A stretch of DNA of 64,000 nt. Origin: Nonomuraea helvata. Its GTDB lineage: Bacteria; Actinomycetota; Actinomycetes; Streptosporangiales; Streptosporangiaceae. Shown here in pieces: positions 47,673 through 56,802 of this stretch. Numbering within the stretch: the first letter of the stretch is position 1; the number at the start of each line of letters is the position of its first letter. The notes beneath the pieces are model-generated. The model was not told the DNA's origin. It saw only the letters and a list, made by a program, of their open reading frames with translations, and did no database searches. A program made the position numbers and the translations under genes. The stretch spans positions 1-64,000 of the forward strand of contig NZ_BAAAXV010000003.1 in the NCBI RefSeq assembly GCF_039535785.1, written 5' to 3'.

Positions 47673-50303
47673 ATGGAATTTCGGATTATGGGGGCATTGT
47701 CGGTACGTGACGGCGCCGAGGATCGCACCCCCACCGTTCCGAAGCACCGTGACCTGCTGGCGATGTTCATGCTCAACGTCCGCCGCCCGCTCACCGTCGA
47801 GCGGCTGCGACAGCTGCTGTGGCCGCTGGAGGAGGGCGACCGGTCAGACTCGCTGATCCGCGGCTACATCGGCCGGCTCCGGCAGCTGATCGGCAAGGAC
47901 GTCATCACCACCGTGTCCGGCACGTACACGCTGGCCATCGACGACGATCAGCTCGACGTCGGCCGCTTCCGCCGGCTCATACAGGAGGGGCTGTCCGGGC
48001 GTGACGGCGGGAAGCTGCGCGAGGCGCTGGACCTGTGGCGCGGGCCGGTTCTGGCGGACCTGGACCCTGACGCGAGGCGCTGGGCCGAGACCGGGCGGCT
48101 GCGCGAGGAGCTCGAAGAGCTTCGCCTGCTCGCCCTGGAGCGCCGGATCGAGCTCGACCTGGACGCGGGCCGGCACCGCGAGGTGCTGTCCGAGGTGCGG
48201 AGTCTGGTAGCGCAGTACCCGCTCTGGCAGCGTTTCCGCGGCCAGTTCATGCTGGCGCTCTATCGCAGCGGGCGGCGCGTGGAGGCGCTGTCCGCATACA
48301 CGGCGCTGCGCGACGAGCTCGACGGCGGGCACGCCATCGAGCCCGACCCCGAGCTGCAGCTGCTCTATCACCGCATGCTGCACGACGACGTCATGCTGCA
48401 TGTCTCCGCGGGCCCGCCGGTGCTGTTACCGCGGGACGTCGCCCACTTCACCGGCCGCGCCGACCTGCTCGACCAGGTGTTCTCCGGCCTGGTCGTCGTG
48501 CACGGCCCGGCCGGGGTGGGCAAGTCGGCGCTCGCCGTGCGCGCCGCGTGGCGGCACAGGGAGCGCTTCCCCGACGGGATCCTGTACGCGGACCTGCGCG
48601 AGTCCACCCGGCCCGGCGCGATCCTGGAGGACTTCCTGCGCTGGCTCGGCTGCCCGGCCCAGGCGGTACCGGCATCGGAGGGCCAGCGGCAGCGGCTGCT
48701 GCGCACGTACACCGCCAACCGCCGCATGCTCGTCGTGCTGGACGACGCCGCCGACGAGTCCCAGGTACGGCCGCTGCTCACCTCGTGCCCCACCGTGATC
48801 ACCAGCCGGTCGGCGCTCGGCGGGCTGACCGGCGCCGTACGGCTGCCGCTGGGCGTCCTGGACGACAACGAGGCCCGTGACCTGCTCGTCAAGCTCATCG
48901 GCGAGGAACGGGCGGACGACGGCGGGGTGCGGGAGCTGATGCGGTTGTGCGGCGGGCTGCCCCTCGCGCTGCGCATCGCCGGATCCCGCCTGGCCACCAG
49001 ACCAGGCTGGACCCCTGGCTACCTCGCGGGCCTGCTGGAGGACGAGTGCGGGCGGCTGGACCGCCTTCACTCGGGCGACCAGACGGTCCGCAGCGTGTAC
49101 GCGGTCGGCTACGAGGGCCTGTCCACGCCGGCGCGCCGCATGCTGCGGCTGCTGGGCGCGCTGTCGGCCCCCGAGGTCGCCGACTGGGCCGCCCAGGTCT
49201 TCGGCGACCAGGCCGACACGCTCGTGGACGCCGGCCTGCTTGAGGCGCACACCGTGGACGTGGCGGGCCAGGTCCGCTACCGCATGCACGACCTGACCCG
49301 GCTCTACGCCCGTGAGCGGCTGGTGGAGGAGGAAGGCGTGCATGCGGTACGGGACGCGCTCGCGCGGCTCCAGGCCGTCGTGATCGCCCGGGTGCAGGCG
49401 TCCCGGTTCCCGCTGGTCTCCGGTGAGCCGACCATGCGCAGCCTCGTGACCAGGGACATCAAGGAGTCGGTCGAGTGGCTCCTCGCCGAGCGCGCGTTCC
49501 TCGCCGCCCTGGTCGGCGACCTGTACGAGGCCGGGCTCGACGAGGGCGCGTGGCGGCTCGCGCATCTGCTGGGCCCGTTCCTGGAACGGCGGCGCTTCCT
49601 GGACGACTGGCGGCCGGTCGCCGAGACCGGCCTCGCGGCGGCGCGGCGCGCGGGTGACGCTCGCGCCGAGGCCCTGCTCCTGCGCGACCAGGGCGACCTG
49701 TGCCGGGCCGAGGGCCGGTGGACGGAGGCGCTGGATCTGCTCACCCGGGCGCTCGGGGCGTTCACGAGCCTCGGTACGTCCAGCGGCAAGGAGGCCGCGC
49801 AGGTCCGGCGCAGGATCGGCCAGGTGTACCTGGAACAGGGCCGTCTGGACGAGGCAGAACGCCAGCTGACCTCCTCTCTGCACGCCTTCAGCGGCGGGAG
49901 GGCCGGCGCCGAGGCGCAGCAGGCGCTTGGCGCGGTGCTGCGGCGGGCCGGCCGCCCCGACGAGGCAGCCGACCGGCTCGCCGCCGCCGCGGGCTTCTTC
50001 GATGCTCTGGGCGACCGGCACCGGCACGCCGACACCCTGCTGGAGCTGGCCGCGGCACGGCTGGCGCAGCGGCGGGTGCCCGACGCCAGGGACTGCGCGC
50101 AGCGGGCCAGGTCCATCGCCGTACGGCTCGGCGACCGGCTGCTGGACGCGCACGCGCTGCTGGCGCTGGCCCGGGTCAACCGGGCTGAGGGCGACCGCGA
50201 CGCGGCGCGCAAGCTGGCCGAGGACGCGTTCAAGATCTTCGACGGAATCGCCGACGAACCCGGCAGGGCGACCGCGCTGGACCTACTCGCCGCCCTGGTG
50301 TGA
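47673..50303 (+). CDS. Second SARP-type regulator with NB-ARC and TPR domains
   Basis: An 876-residue AfsR-like regulator. The winged helix spans residues 1-95 (MEFRIMGALSVRDGAEDR, LIRGYIGRLRQLIG) and is a little divergent; the BTAD domain follows (RFRGQFMLALYRSGRRVEAL). NB-ARC: VVVHGPAGVGKSALAV, MLVVLDDAADESQ, TVITSRSALGG. C-terminal TPR repeats include GRPDEAADRLAAAAGFFDAL. ATG 47673 with GGGGA upstream. Immediately downstream lies an array of three heptamer direct repeats of SARP-operator form in front of a secreted-protein gene, its most likely target. Shorter than the other SARP in the window. Confidence 0.9.
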   Translation: MEFRIMGALSVRDGAEDRTPTVPKHRDLLAMFMLNVRRPLTVERLRQLLWPLEEGDRSDSLIRGYIGRLRQLIGKDVITTVSGTYTLAIDDDQLDVGRFRRLIQEGLSGRDGGKLREALDLWRGPVLADLDPDARRWAETGRLREELEELRLLALERRIELDLDAGRHREVLSEVRSLVAQYPLWQRFRGQFMLALYRSGRRVEALSAYTALRDELDGGHAIEPDPELQLLYHRMLHDDVMLHVSAGPPVLLPRDVAHFTGRADLLDQVFSGLVVVHGPAGVGKSALAVRAAWRHRERFPDGILYADLRESTRPGAILEDFLRWLGCPAQAVPASEGQRQRLLRTYTANRRMLVVLDDAADESQVRPLLTSCPTVITSRSALGGLTGAVRLPLGVLDDNEARDLLVKLIGEERADDGGVRELMRLCGGLPLALRIAGSRLATRPGWTPGYLAGLLEDECGRLDRLHSGDQTVRSVYAVGYEGLSTPARRMLRLLGALSAPEVADWAAQVFGDQADTLVDAGLLEAHTVDVAGQVRYRMHDLTRLYARERLVEEEGVHAVRDALARLQAVVIARVQASRFPLVSGEPTMRSLVTRDIKESVEWLLAERAFLAALVGDLYEAGLDEGAWRLAHLLGPFLERRRFLDDWRPVAETGLAAARRAGDARAEALLLRDQGDLCRAEGRWTEALDLLTRALGAFTSLGTSSGKEAAQVRRRIGQVYLEQGRLDEAERQLTSSLHAFSGGRAGAEAQQALGAVLRRAGRPDEAADRLAAAAGFFDALGDRHRHADTLLELAAARLAQRRVPDARDCAQRARSIAVRLGDRLLDAHALLALARVNRAEGDRDAARKLAEDAFKIFDGIADEPGRATALDLLAALV

Positions 50304-50360
50304 CGGCCTGGTGTGACGATCGGGTGTGACGACCTGGCGTGACGGCCTGCTCTGACGGCT
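50301..50360 (+). repeat. 13-bp tandem repeats beginning at the SARP stop codon
   Basis: Units starting TGACGGCCTGGTG occur at 50301, 50314, 50327 and 50340, with a partial fifth at 50353. Each begins with TGA, and a 13-base period puts TGA in all three frames. The array sits between the SARP stop and the operator heptamers. Confidence 0.85.
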
Positions 50361-50403
50361 CAACATCGCCTCAACACGGCCTCAACATCACCCGCACTAG
50401 CTT
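50359..50403 (+). promoter_or_regulatory. SARP-like operator (three heptamers) and -10 element
   Basis: CTCAACA occurs at 50359-50365, 50370-50376 and 50381-50387, exactly 11 bp apart. SARP proteins are known to bind heptameric direct repeats with 11-bp spacing just upstream of a -10. A TAGCTT -10-like hexamer lies at 50398-50403, ten bases after the last heptamer, and no -35 is evident. The adjacent SARP gene is the probable activator of the promoter driving the secreted protein. Confidence 0.78.
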
Positions 50404-50445
50404 CCTCTTGTCAGTCCAATGGACACGTGAGAGAGGAAGATCACG

Positions 50446-50952
50446 ATGGCGTTCATCACCTTCCGCACCTCGATCGCCGCCCTGGTTGTCGCCGGTGCCG
50501 CGACAACCGGTCTCGCGGCCCTCCCTGCCGTAGCGGCTGCTTCGGGGGCGACCTCGGCGTCCGCGATGGGGACCGCCTCCGGCTCCTGCAGCAAGGGCGG
50601 CCCGTACATCAACTTCACCGCGCACTACCACAACAGCAGCCGGTACCACGTCTTCACCAAGTTCTCCTGGACGATCGGCGGGAGCGGCGTGCGCAACAAG
50701 AACAACGTCGAGTTCCGGGTGAAGCACGACAACCGCCTCGGCCACGACCCGATCTACTGGACCTGGAAGTCCCCGGACAACATCCGCAAGGGGTACTCCG
50801 AGGTCAACTCCGGCACACAGAACGGCGGGAACCCGGTCCCGAGGAGCGGCATCAGGGTGCCGAAGAACAAGGCGGCGTACGTGGAGTTCAAGGCCGTCTT
50901 CGACAAGAGGGGCACCGACCCGCGCTGCGCCGGTCACACGCGCAACGTCTGA
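50446..50952 (+). CDS. Small secreted protein of unknown function
   Basis: A 168-residue protein with a Sec signal peptide (SIAALVVAGAATTGLAALPAV, cleavage near residue 34-41). The mature part, about 128 residues, is basic and rich in Asn, Lys and Tyr, with just two Cys (SGSCSKGG and PRCAGHT) that could bridge the ends. Sequence such as INFTAHYHNSSRYHVFTKFS suggests a beta-sandwich. ATG 50446 follows AGAGAGGAAG. Its promoter carries a SARP-type operator. It is probably an exported effector or matrix protein, but no family is recognised. Confidence 0.8.
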   Translation: MAFITFRTSIAALVVAGAATTGLAALPAVAAASGATSASAMGTASGSCSKGGPYINFTAHYHNSSRYHVFTKFSWTIGGSGVRNKNNVEFRVKHDNRLGHDPIYWTWKSPDNIRKGYSEVNSGTQNGGNPVPRSGIRVPKNKAAYVEFKAVFDKRGTDPRCAGHTRNV

Positions 50953-50969
50953 TCCCGTTCGCTGAGGCA

Positions 50970-50997
50970 GGGGCCGTGTCCTCCAGGGCGCGGCCCC
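50970..50997. terminator. Hairpin between secreted protein and lipoprotein genes
   Basis: GGGGCCG (50970-50976) and CGGCCCC (50991-50997) form a perfect 7-bp stem with a 14-base loop, 18 bases after the stop codon. No T-run, so partial termination is likely. Confidence 0.5.
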
Positions 50998-51018
50998 GGC
51001 CGGTCGAGGGAGGTTCTC

Positions 51019-52089
51019 ATGCGTCGTCGTCGGATGGCGTTCGCCGGTCTCATGGTCGCGGCGGTTCTCGCCGGTGGCTGTGCCGCTGTGGAGCCGGCCC
51101 GTCCGTCCTCTCAGCCGTCGCCCGCCCCGTACGGGACCGGCCCGATGATCGTCGCGGTCTCGCCCGATGGTGTGGTGGTGGCGGATCCCGGCAGCGGATC
51201 GTACCGGGGCTACTCCTCGCGCGGGGAGCTGCGCTGGACGGACCGGGAGGCGTACCGCCAGGACGCGGACGCCGTCTGCGCGGCGCGCTGCCCTGACGCC
51301 GTGCTGTCCGCGCCCGCGGGCGACGTGCCGACCTGGCGGCGGCCGATGGGGCGCGCCGCGCTGGTGGGCGGTGCAGGGAAGCGGGTGCTCAGCGTACGGG
51401 GGCCGTCGGACGCTGTGCTGGCCGAAAACGCGCCGGGGAAGGGCGGCTGGCTCACCGTGCTCAGGAACGGCGTGAAACGAACGCGGATCCCGATCTCCAG
51501 CGCGGCGGGACTCCTCTGGGTGGAGGACCCGGTGCGGTCGGCCGCCCTCATCGCGTACGACGACCCGGACGTCGCGGGGGCCGACATCCGCTGGTTCCGG
51601 CGCGACCGGCACGGCTGGCGGCCGACTGGACGCACGGCGCCCGCGGCGGGCGTGTGGGGGGCCTGCCTGGCGGACGGCGGCGACCTGACGGTGCTCACCG
51701 GCCCCAGCGCGCGGATGCTGGTGAACGGCCGCACAGTGCCGCTCCGGACCGACCTGAGGGTCGCCGCCGAGTGCGCGGCGGGCCGGGACGGCGCGGTCGT
51801 GCTGGACCGCTGGGTGGACGAGCGGGGCGTGCGGCACACGGCCGTCCGGGGTGTCGGTGTGGACGGGCGTCAGATCTGGGGCAGGGAACTCGCCACTGAG
51901 ACGACGGTCGCCGCCGATCCGGACGGTCGCCGGTTCGCGCTGGTCCACGATGGGACGGCGGAGATCGTCGATGCGCGGGGACGTACGACATCGCGGTTCG
52001 GCGGGGTGGTGGCCGCCGCGTTCGCGAGGAAGGGCGAGCTCGTCACATTGGACGCAGGAGCACGGCCTGGACGTCTCACACTTGGTTGA
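51019..52089 (+). CDS. Lipoprotein with a beta-propeller-like domain
   Basis: A 356-residue lipoprotein with lipobox LAGGC near residue 21. The body consists of repeating short strands such as MIVAVSPDGVVVADPGSGSY, LTVLTGPSARMLVNGRTV and VAADPDGRRFALVHDGTAEI, consistent with a propeller. Two Cys (CAARC) may bridge. ATG 51019 has GGGAGG upstream. It is followed after 22 bases by a receptor-type Ser/Thr kinase, so it may present a signal to the kinase at the cell surface. Exact function unknown. Confidence 0.75.
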   Translation: MRRRRMAFAGLMVAAVLAGGCAAVEPARPSSQPSPAPYGTGPMIVAVSPDGVVVADPGSGSYRGYSSRGELRWTDREAYRQDADAVCAARCPDAVLSAPAGDVPTWRRPMGRAALVGGAGKRVLSVRGPSDAVLAENAPGKGGWLTVLRNGVKRTRIPISSAAGLLWVEDPVRSAALIAYDDPDVAGADIRWFRRDRHGWRPTGRTAPAAGVWGACLADGGDLTVLTGPSARMLVNGRTVPLRTDLRVAAECAAGRDGAVVLDRWVDERGVRHTAVRGVGVDGRQIWGRELATETTVAADPDGRRFALVHDGTAEIVDARGRTTSRFGGVVAAAFARKGELVTLDAGARPGRLTLG

Positions 52090-52111
52090 GCGGATCAGTA
52101 CCGTATGGACC

Positions 52112-54043
52112 ATGGTTGCCCCTCTTGCCGCTGAGGATCCTCCGCGTCTGGGTGAGTTCGAGCTGCTGGGCCGGCTCGGGGAGGGCGGCCAGGGGATCGT
52201 CTACCTGGCCCGCGATCCAGTGGGGCAGCGGGTGGCGGTGAAGGTGCTGATCAGGGCCGACGCCGAGGCCCGCGCCCGTCTGGCCCGCGAGCTGGCCGCG
52301 GTGGAGAGCGTGGCGCCCTTCTGCACCGCCCGCGTGCTCACGGCCGTGCCGGACGGGCCGCGGCCGTACGTGGTGAGCGAGTTCGTGGACGGGCCGACGC
52401 TGGCGGAACGGGTGCACGAGCACGGCCCCCTGCACGGCGGCGAGCTGGAACGGCTGGCCGTCGGCACCACGACGGCCCTGGCCGCCATCCACGCGGCCGG
52501 CGTCGTGCACCGCGACTTCAAACCGAGCAACGTGCTGCTCGGCCCGGACGGTCCCCGGGTGGTCGATTTCGGCATCGCCCGCGCGGACGGTGTCACGACC
52601 ATGACCAGCGGACTCATCGGCACCCCTGCCTACCTCGCGCCCGAACAGCTGAGCGGCGCCCCCGCCTCACCCGCCTCGGACGTCTTCGCCTGGGCGGGCA
52701 CCATGGTCTTCGCCGCCACCGGCACCTCCCCGTTCGCCGCCGCGGGCATCGCGGACGTGCTACACCGCATCGTCACCCACGAACCGGATCTGTCAGCGGT
52801 CCCGCCGCCGTTGCGCGACTCGATCGCCGCCGCCTTGGAGAAGGACCCTTCGCACCGGCCGGCGGCGGGCGAGCTGCTGTCCCGCCTGATCGACCCGGTG
52901 TCCGGCGGCCGCGGCCGGTCGATCGTGGAGCTCACCAGCCTGGGCAGCCGCCTCGCCGCCGAACCGGCCGACGATCGGGGAACGCCGGACGCGGCCGGCG
53001 GTCGGGATCTTGCCGGGGCGGCCGGTCGTGGGGGCACTGCGGGATCGGCCGGTCGTGGGGGCATCGCGGGACCGGCCGGGGAGCCGACGGCCCCGCCCTC
53101 CTCACGGGCCCCGGTGCTCATCGGGTGGACCGCCGGGCGGGGCCGCCGTGCCGCGCTCGCCGTGGCGGCGGCGCTGGTCGCGGTCGTGGTGGGGGCGCTC
53201 GCCTGGTTGCGGCCGTTCGGCGGGACGGGGTCCCAGGCGTCCTCCGGCACCGGTGAGCCGGGCTCCTCGGCCACCTCACGCCCCGACGCTTCCGCCCCCA
53301 CCTCCGCAGAGCCCCCATCTGCCGCACCGTCGGGCTCACGGGAGGTCTCGCCCAGCGGGTCGGCGAGTCCGGGGGCGTCGGCGGTCCCGGGCGGGGGGCT
53401 GCGGGTGTCCGACACGTTCGGGCGCACGGTCAGCACCGGATTCGGTACGACGGACGACGGGGAGCGTCACTGGTCGGTCGGCGTTCCGGCGAGCGGCTAC
53501 TCGGTGGACGGCAAGAAGGGCCGGATCACGATGCCCCCTGGAGCCGGCTCCAGCGCGTACCTGGACGGGGTGAAGGAGACCAGAACCGACCTCAGCTTCA
53601 CCTTCGCCGGCGACAAACCCCCCACCGGCGGCGGGATCTACGTGTCCGCCGTGGGACGCAGGATCCCGACAGTCGGGGGGTACCGGGCGCACGTGAGCCT
53701 GCGGCCCAACGGCAAGGTCCTGTTCCAGCTGATCCGCTCCGAGGCGGGCCGCAGTGAGATCGACCTCGCACAGCCACTGCGGGTCCCCGGGCTGACCGCG
53801 GGCGCGGGCATCGCGATGCGGGTACGCGTCCAGGTCACCGGTACGTCGCCGACCACGATCCGCGGCAAGGTCTGGGCCATCGGCGCGCCCGAGCCGGACT
53901 GGCTGCTCTCCGTCACGGACGCGACCTCCGGACTCCAGGTCCCGGGTGGGGCAGGCGTCCTGACCTTCTTGTCCCGTACGGCCACCGACACCCCCGTCAC
54001 GGTGACCGTGGACGACCTTGCCCTGACCGCAACACCGGGGTGA
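52112..54043 (+). CDS. Transmembrane Ser/Thr protein kinase with extracytoplasmic sensor domain
   Basis: A 643-residue Hanks-type kinase. Kinase motifs: GEGGQGIVYLA (residues 23-33), Lys44 in VAVKVL, HRDFKPSN with Asp135, DFGIA with Asp152, and APEQ. A Gly/Ala-rich linker with internal repeats (AGRGGTAGSAGRGGIAGPAG) precedes one membrane helix (AALAVAAALVAVVVGALAWL, about residue 350). After a Ser/Pro-rich stalk comes an external beta-sandwich domain (DTFGRTVSTGFGTTDDGERHWS), laminin-G/concanavalin-like, in place of PASTA repeats. It should bind a glycan or surface ligand and phosphorylate cytoplasmic targets. ATG 52112, possibly leaderless. Confidence 0.9.
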   Translation: MVAPLAAEDPPRLGEFELLGRLGEGGQGIVYLARDPVGQRVAVKVLIRADAEARARLARELAAVESVAPFCTARVLTAVPDGPRPYVVSEFVDGPTLAERVHEHGPLHGGELERLAVGTTTALAAIHAAGVVHRDFKPSNVLLGPDGPRVVDFGIARADGVTTMTSGLIGTPAYLAPEQLSGAPASPASDVFAWAGTMVFAATGTSPFAAAGIADVLHRIVTHEPDLSAVPPPLRDSIAAALEKDPSHRPAAGELLSRLIDPVSGGRGRSIVELTSLGSRLAAEPADDRGTPDAAGGRDLAGAAGRGGTAGSAGRGGIAGPAGEPTAPPSSRAPVLIGWTAGRGRRAALAVAAALVAVVVGALAWLRPFGGTGSQASSGTGEPGSSATSRPDASAPTSAEPPSAAPSGSREVSPSGSASPGASAVPGGGLRVSDTFGRTVSTGFGTTDDGERHWSVGVPASGYSVDGKKGRITMPPGAGSSAYLDGVKETRTDLSFTFAGDKPPTGGGIYVSAVGRRIPTVGGYRAHVSLRPNGKVLFQLIRSEAGRSEIDLAQPLRVPGLTAGAGIAMRVRVQVTGTSPTTIRGKVWAIGAPEPDWLLSVTDATSGLQVPGGAGVLTFLSRTATDTPVTVTVDDLALTATPG

Positions 54044-54088
54044 CGTGCAACCTGGACCGCCCAGATTCCGAATCAGGCGTCCCCACGT

Positions 54089-55594
54089 CTACCAGGGGAA
54101 GGAGAACAGCCCGTAGTAGGCCGCCGCCACCAGCAGGAGCCCGGTGCCGCCCAGCACGCCCGCCACGGTGACGTGCTGCCAGCGGCTCGGCCGCATGCCC
54201 TCACGCAGCGCCGACACGAACGCCGCCACCGCCGTGACCTCCTGGATCAGCATCAGCACGGCCAGCAGCCGTACGACCAGCCAGCCCGCGAGCACGGCCG
54301 GCCAGGCGCCCGCCTGGTTGAGCGAGAACAGCACCAGCAGGGTGATGAACGCCACCACCGACGCCAGCAGGCCCAGGCCGGTCCAGGCCATCCGGCGCAG
54401 CCTGCGCCTGATCGGCGGCCACAGCGTGGCGTTGATCTCGGCGCGTAGGTGGTCGCGGCCGCGCAGGCGTACGACCATGGCCGCGACCGGCCCCGCCACG
54501 TAGCCGACGGCGGCCAGGCAGATCGTCAGCCCGAGCATCGTGCCGCCCGCGTACCAGGGGGCGGCCGGCACGTCGCTGGCCTCGAACCGCTGCACCGGCG
54601 TGGCGCCCGCCATGTGCAGCGCGGGCCTGCCCGTGCCCGGCAGGCCGGTGATCCAGTTGGCGAGGGTCTCGAGATAGCCCTTGGTGAAGTCGCCGCCGTT
54701 CACCCGCATGGCGTGGTCGCCCTTGGCCATGAACCGGATCGTGTAGTTGTCGTTGCCCGCCCTGTTCAGCCCCTTGAGGAGGGCCTGGGTGGACTCGACG
54801 AAGGGGATCGAGGGGTCCGTCGTGCCGTAGAACGCCAGGACCGGCTGCTTGACCCCGCTTAATGCGGGCATCGCGTCGTATCTCAGGAAGTTGAAGCCGA
54901 CCCCGCCCATTGCCCTGGTCAGCAGGTCGCGGGCGCCGATCGGGGCGTGCAGCCTGAGCAGCTGCTCGTTCAGCGCCCAGGCGACCTGGCGGAGCGGGGA
55001 GACGTTGGGGGACGACACCAGGACCACGAACCCCACCGCCGCGCTCTTGGCCGCCGCGACGGGCACCACCCAGCCGCCCTCGCTGACGCCCCACAGGCCG
55101 ATCCGCGCCGGGTCCACCTCGGGACGCGCGCGCAGGAGCTCCACCATGCGCAGCGCGTCGTCGGCGAGCAGCGAGAAGTCGCGGTGGCGGAAGTCGTAGC
55201 CGATCGTGCGCTTGTCGAACGCGAGCGTCGCGACGCCCGCCTTGGCCAGGAACTCCGCCTGCGGCGTGAACTCCGTACGCGATCCGTTGCCCGACCCCGA
55301 CACGAACACCAGCGCCGGATGGCGCCCCGGCGTCAGCGGCACCCGCAGCGTGCCCTCCAGGCGCTGGCCCTCCGCCGAGACGGAGATCTCCTCCCTGCGG
55401 ATCGGATCGACTGCCACCACCGGCCGCAGCTCGCCAGGCGGCTGCGCCGGAATGGACCGGAAGGTTGGGTCCACCTTGAGCGGCGGCGGATCGAACGCCG
55501 GTGGCAGGACATATCCGACCGTCGCAAGAGCCACCAACACCAGGCCGGCGGCGACGCTCAAGGTGCCACGGCCAGTGCGCATCGGCCTCCCCAT
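54089..55594 (-). CDS. Alpha/beta hydrolase with C-terminal membrane helices
   Basis: A 501-residue protein. The N-terminal helix (LSVAAGLVLVALATVGYVL) is a signal anchor. Residues 60-320 are a dienelactone-hydrolase/S9-like alpha/beta hydrolase: ALVFVSGSGNGSRTEF, the nucleophile elbow GLWGVSEGGWVVP, the Asp in FYGTTDPSIPFVES and the His in MAKGDHAMR. About four further helices (LGLTICLAAVGYVAG onward) form a C-terminal membrane domain. The catalytic domain should face outside. Such a hydrolase with a membrane tail is unusual. ATG/GTG assigned at 55594. Confidence 0.85.
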   Translation of the reverse strand: MGRPMRTGRGTLSVAAGLVLVALATVGYVLPPAFDPPPLKVDPTFRSIPAQPPGELRPVVAVDPIRREEISVSAEGQRLEGTLRVPLTPGRHPALVFVSGSGNGSRTEFTPQAEFLAKAGVATLAFDKRTIGYDFRHRDFSLLADDALRMVELLRARPEVDPARIGLWGVSEGGWVVPVAAAKSAAVGFVVLVSSPNVSPLRQVAWALNEQLLRLHAPIGARDLLTRAMGGVGFNFLRYDAMPALSGVKQPVLAFYGTTDPSIPFVESTQALLKGLNRAGNDNYTIRFMAKGDHAMRVNGGDFTKGYLETLANWITGLPGTGRPALHMAGATPVQRFEASDVPAAPWYAGGTMLGLTICLAAVGYVAGPVAAMVVRLRGRDHLRAEINATLWPPIRRRLRRMAWTGLGLLASVVAFITLLVLFSLNQAGAWPAVLAGWLVVRLLAVLMLIQEVTAVAAFVSALREGMRPSRWQHVTVAGVLGGTGLLLVAAAYYGLFSFPW

Positions 55595-55689
55595 GTGCGT
55601 TGGTTTGCCCGCCGATCTTCTAGCCTACTCCCGGCCTCTGAGACAGGTGAGGCCTTATTTGTCGGTGAGACCTGTTAGCTTCCTGCGAC

Positions 55690-56802
55690 ATGCGGATCCT
55701 GCACACCTCCGACTGGCACCTCGGGCGCTCGTTCCACCGCGAGAGCCTGCTCGCCGGGCAGGCGGCGTTCGTCGATCACCTGGTGGAGACGGTGCGGTCC
55801 GAGCGGGTCGACGTCGTGGCGGTCGCGGGCGACGTCTACGACCGGGCGCTGCCGCCGGTCGACGCGGTGGCGCTGCTCGACGAGGCGCTGGCGCGGCTGC
55901 GCGCGGCCGGGGCGCGGGTGCTGCTGATCAGCGGCAACCACGACTCGGCGCTTCGGCTGCGCTTCGGCTCGGCGCTGTTCGAGGCCGCCGGGGTGCATGT
56001 GCGTACCTCTCCCGACCTCGCCTGGGAGCCGGTGCTGGTGGACGACGTGGCCTTCTACGGCATTCCCTACCTCGAGCCCGAGCTGGTGCGCGCCGCCTGG
56101 GAGCTGCCCGATCGCAGCCACACGGCGGCGCTGGCGTACGCGATGGATCGCATCAGGGCCGATGCGGCGCGTCATCGTGCCTCGGTGGTGCTGTCGCACT
56201 GCTTCGTCACCGGTGGGCAGGCCAGCGACAGCGAGCGCGACATCAGCGTGGGCGGCGTGTCGCACGTTCCGCTGCCGGTCTTCGACGGGGTGTCGTACGT
56301 CGCGCTGGGGCACCTGCACGGGCGGCAGCGGATGTCGGAGACCGTGCGCTACTCGGGCTCGCCGCTGGCCTACTCGTTCTCGGAGGTCGGGCAGGTCAAG
56401 GGGTCGTGGCTGGTGACGCTCGGCTCCGCCGAGGTCGAGTTCGTGCCCGCTCCGGTGCCGCGGCCCGTCGGGCGGTTGCGGGGGGAGCTCGAGGAGCTGC
56501 TGGCAGATCCGAAATATGCCTCTTTCGAGGATCACTGGCTGCAGGTGATCCTCACCGACGCCGTCCGCCCCAAGTCCGCCATGGACCGGCTCCGCGCCCG
56601 TTTTCCCCACACCCTCGCCCTCTCCTTCGACCCGGTCGGCGCGGCGCCGGCCGCCCAGCCCGTACGCCTCAGCGGCCGGCCGGAGGCGGAGGTCGCCCTC
56701 GATTTCGTCAGGGAAGTCCGCGGCGAGCCTGCCGCACCTGAGGAGGAAGACCTGCTAAGACAGGCCATCGAGGCGTCGAGGGTGAAGGAGACGATGGCGT
56801 AG
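55690..56802 (+). CDS. sbcD: Exonuclease SbcCD, nuclease subunit D
   Basis: A 370-residue Mre11-type calcineurin-like phosphoesterase. The five phosphoesterase motifs appear: HTSDWHLGR, AGDVYDRA, SGNHDS, SHCFVTGG and LGHLHGRQ, which bind two Mn2+ ions. With SbcC it opens DNA hairpins and protein-blocked double-strand ends in the cytoplasm. The ATG is at 55690; the stop TAG is directly followed by the sbcC ATG, so the two are translationally linked. Confidence 0.97.
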   Translation: MRILHTSDWHLGRSFHRESLLAGQAAFVDHLVETVRSERVDVVAVAGDVYDRALPPVDAVALLDEALARLRAAGARVLLISGNHDSALRLRFGSALFEAAGVHVRTSPDLAWEPVLVDDVAFYGIPYLEPELVRAAWELPDRSHTAALAYAMDRIRADAARHRASVVLSHCFVTGGQASDSERDISVGGVSHVPLPVFDGVSYVALGHLHGRQRMSETVRYSGSPLAYSFSEVGQVKGSWLVTLGSAEVEFVPAPVPRPVGRLRGELEELLADPKYASFEDHWLQVILTDAVRPKSAMDRLRARFPHTLALSFDPVGAAPAAQPVRLSGRPEAEVALDFVREVRGEPAAPEEEDLLRQAIEASRVKETMA

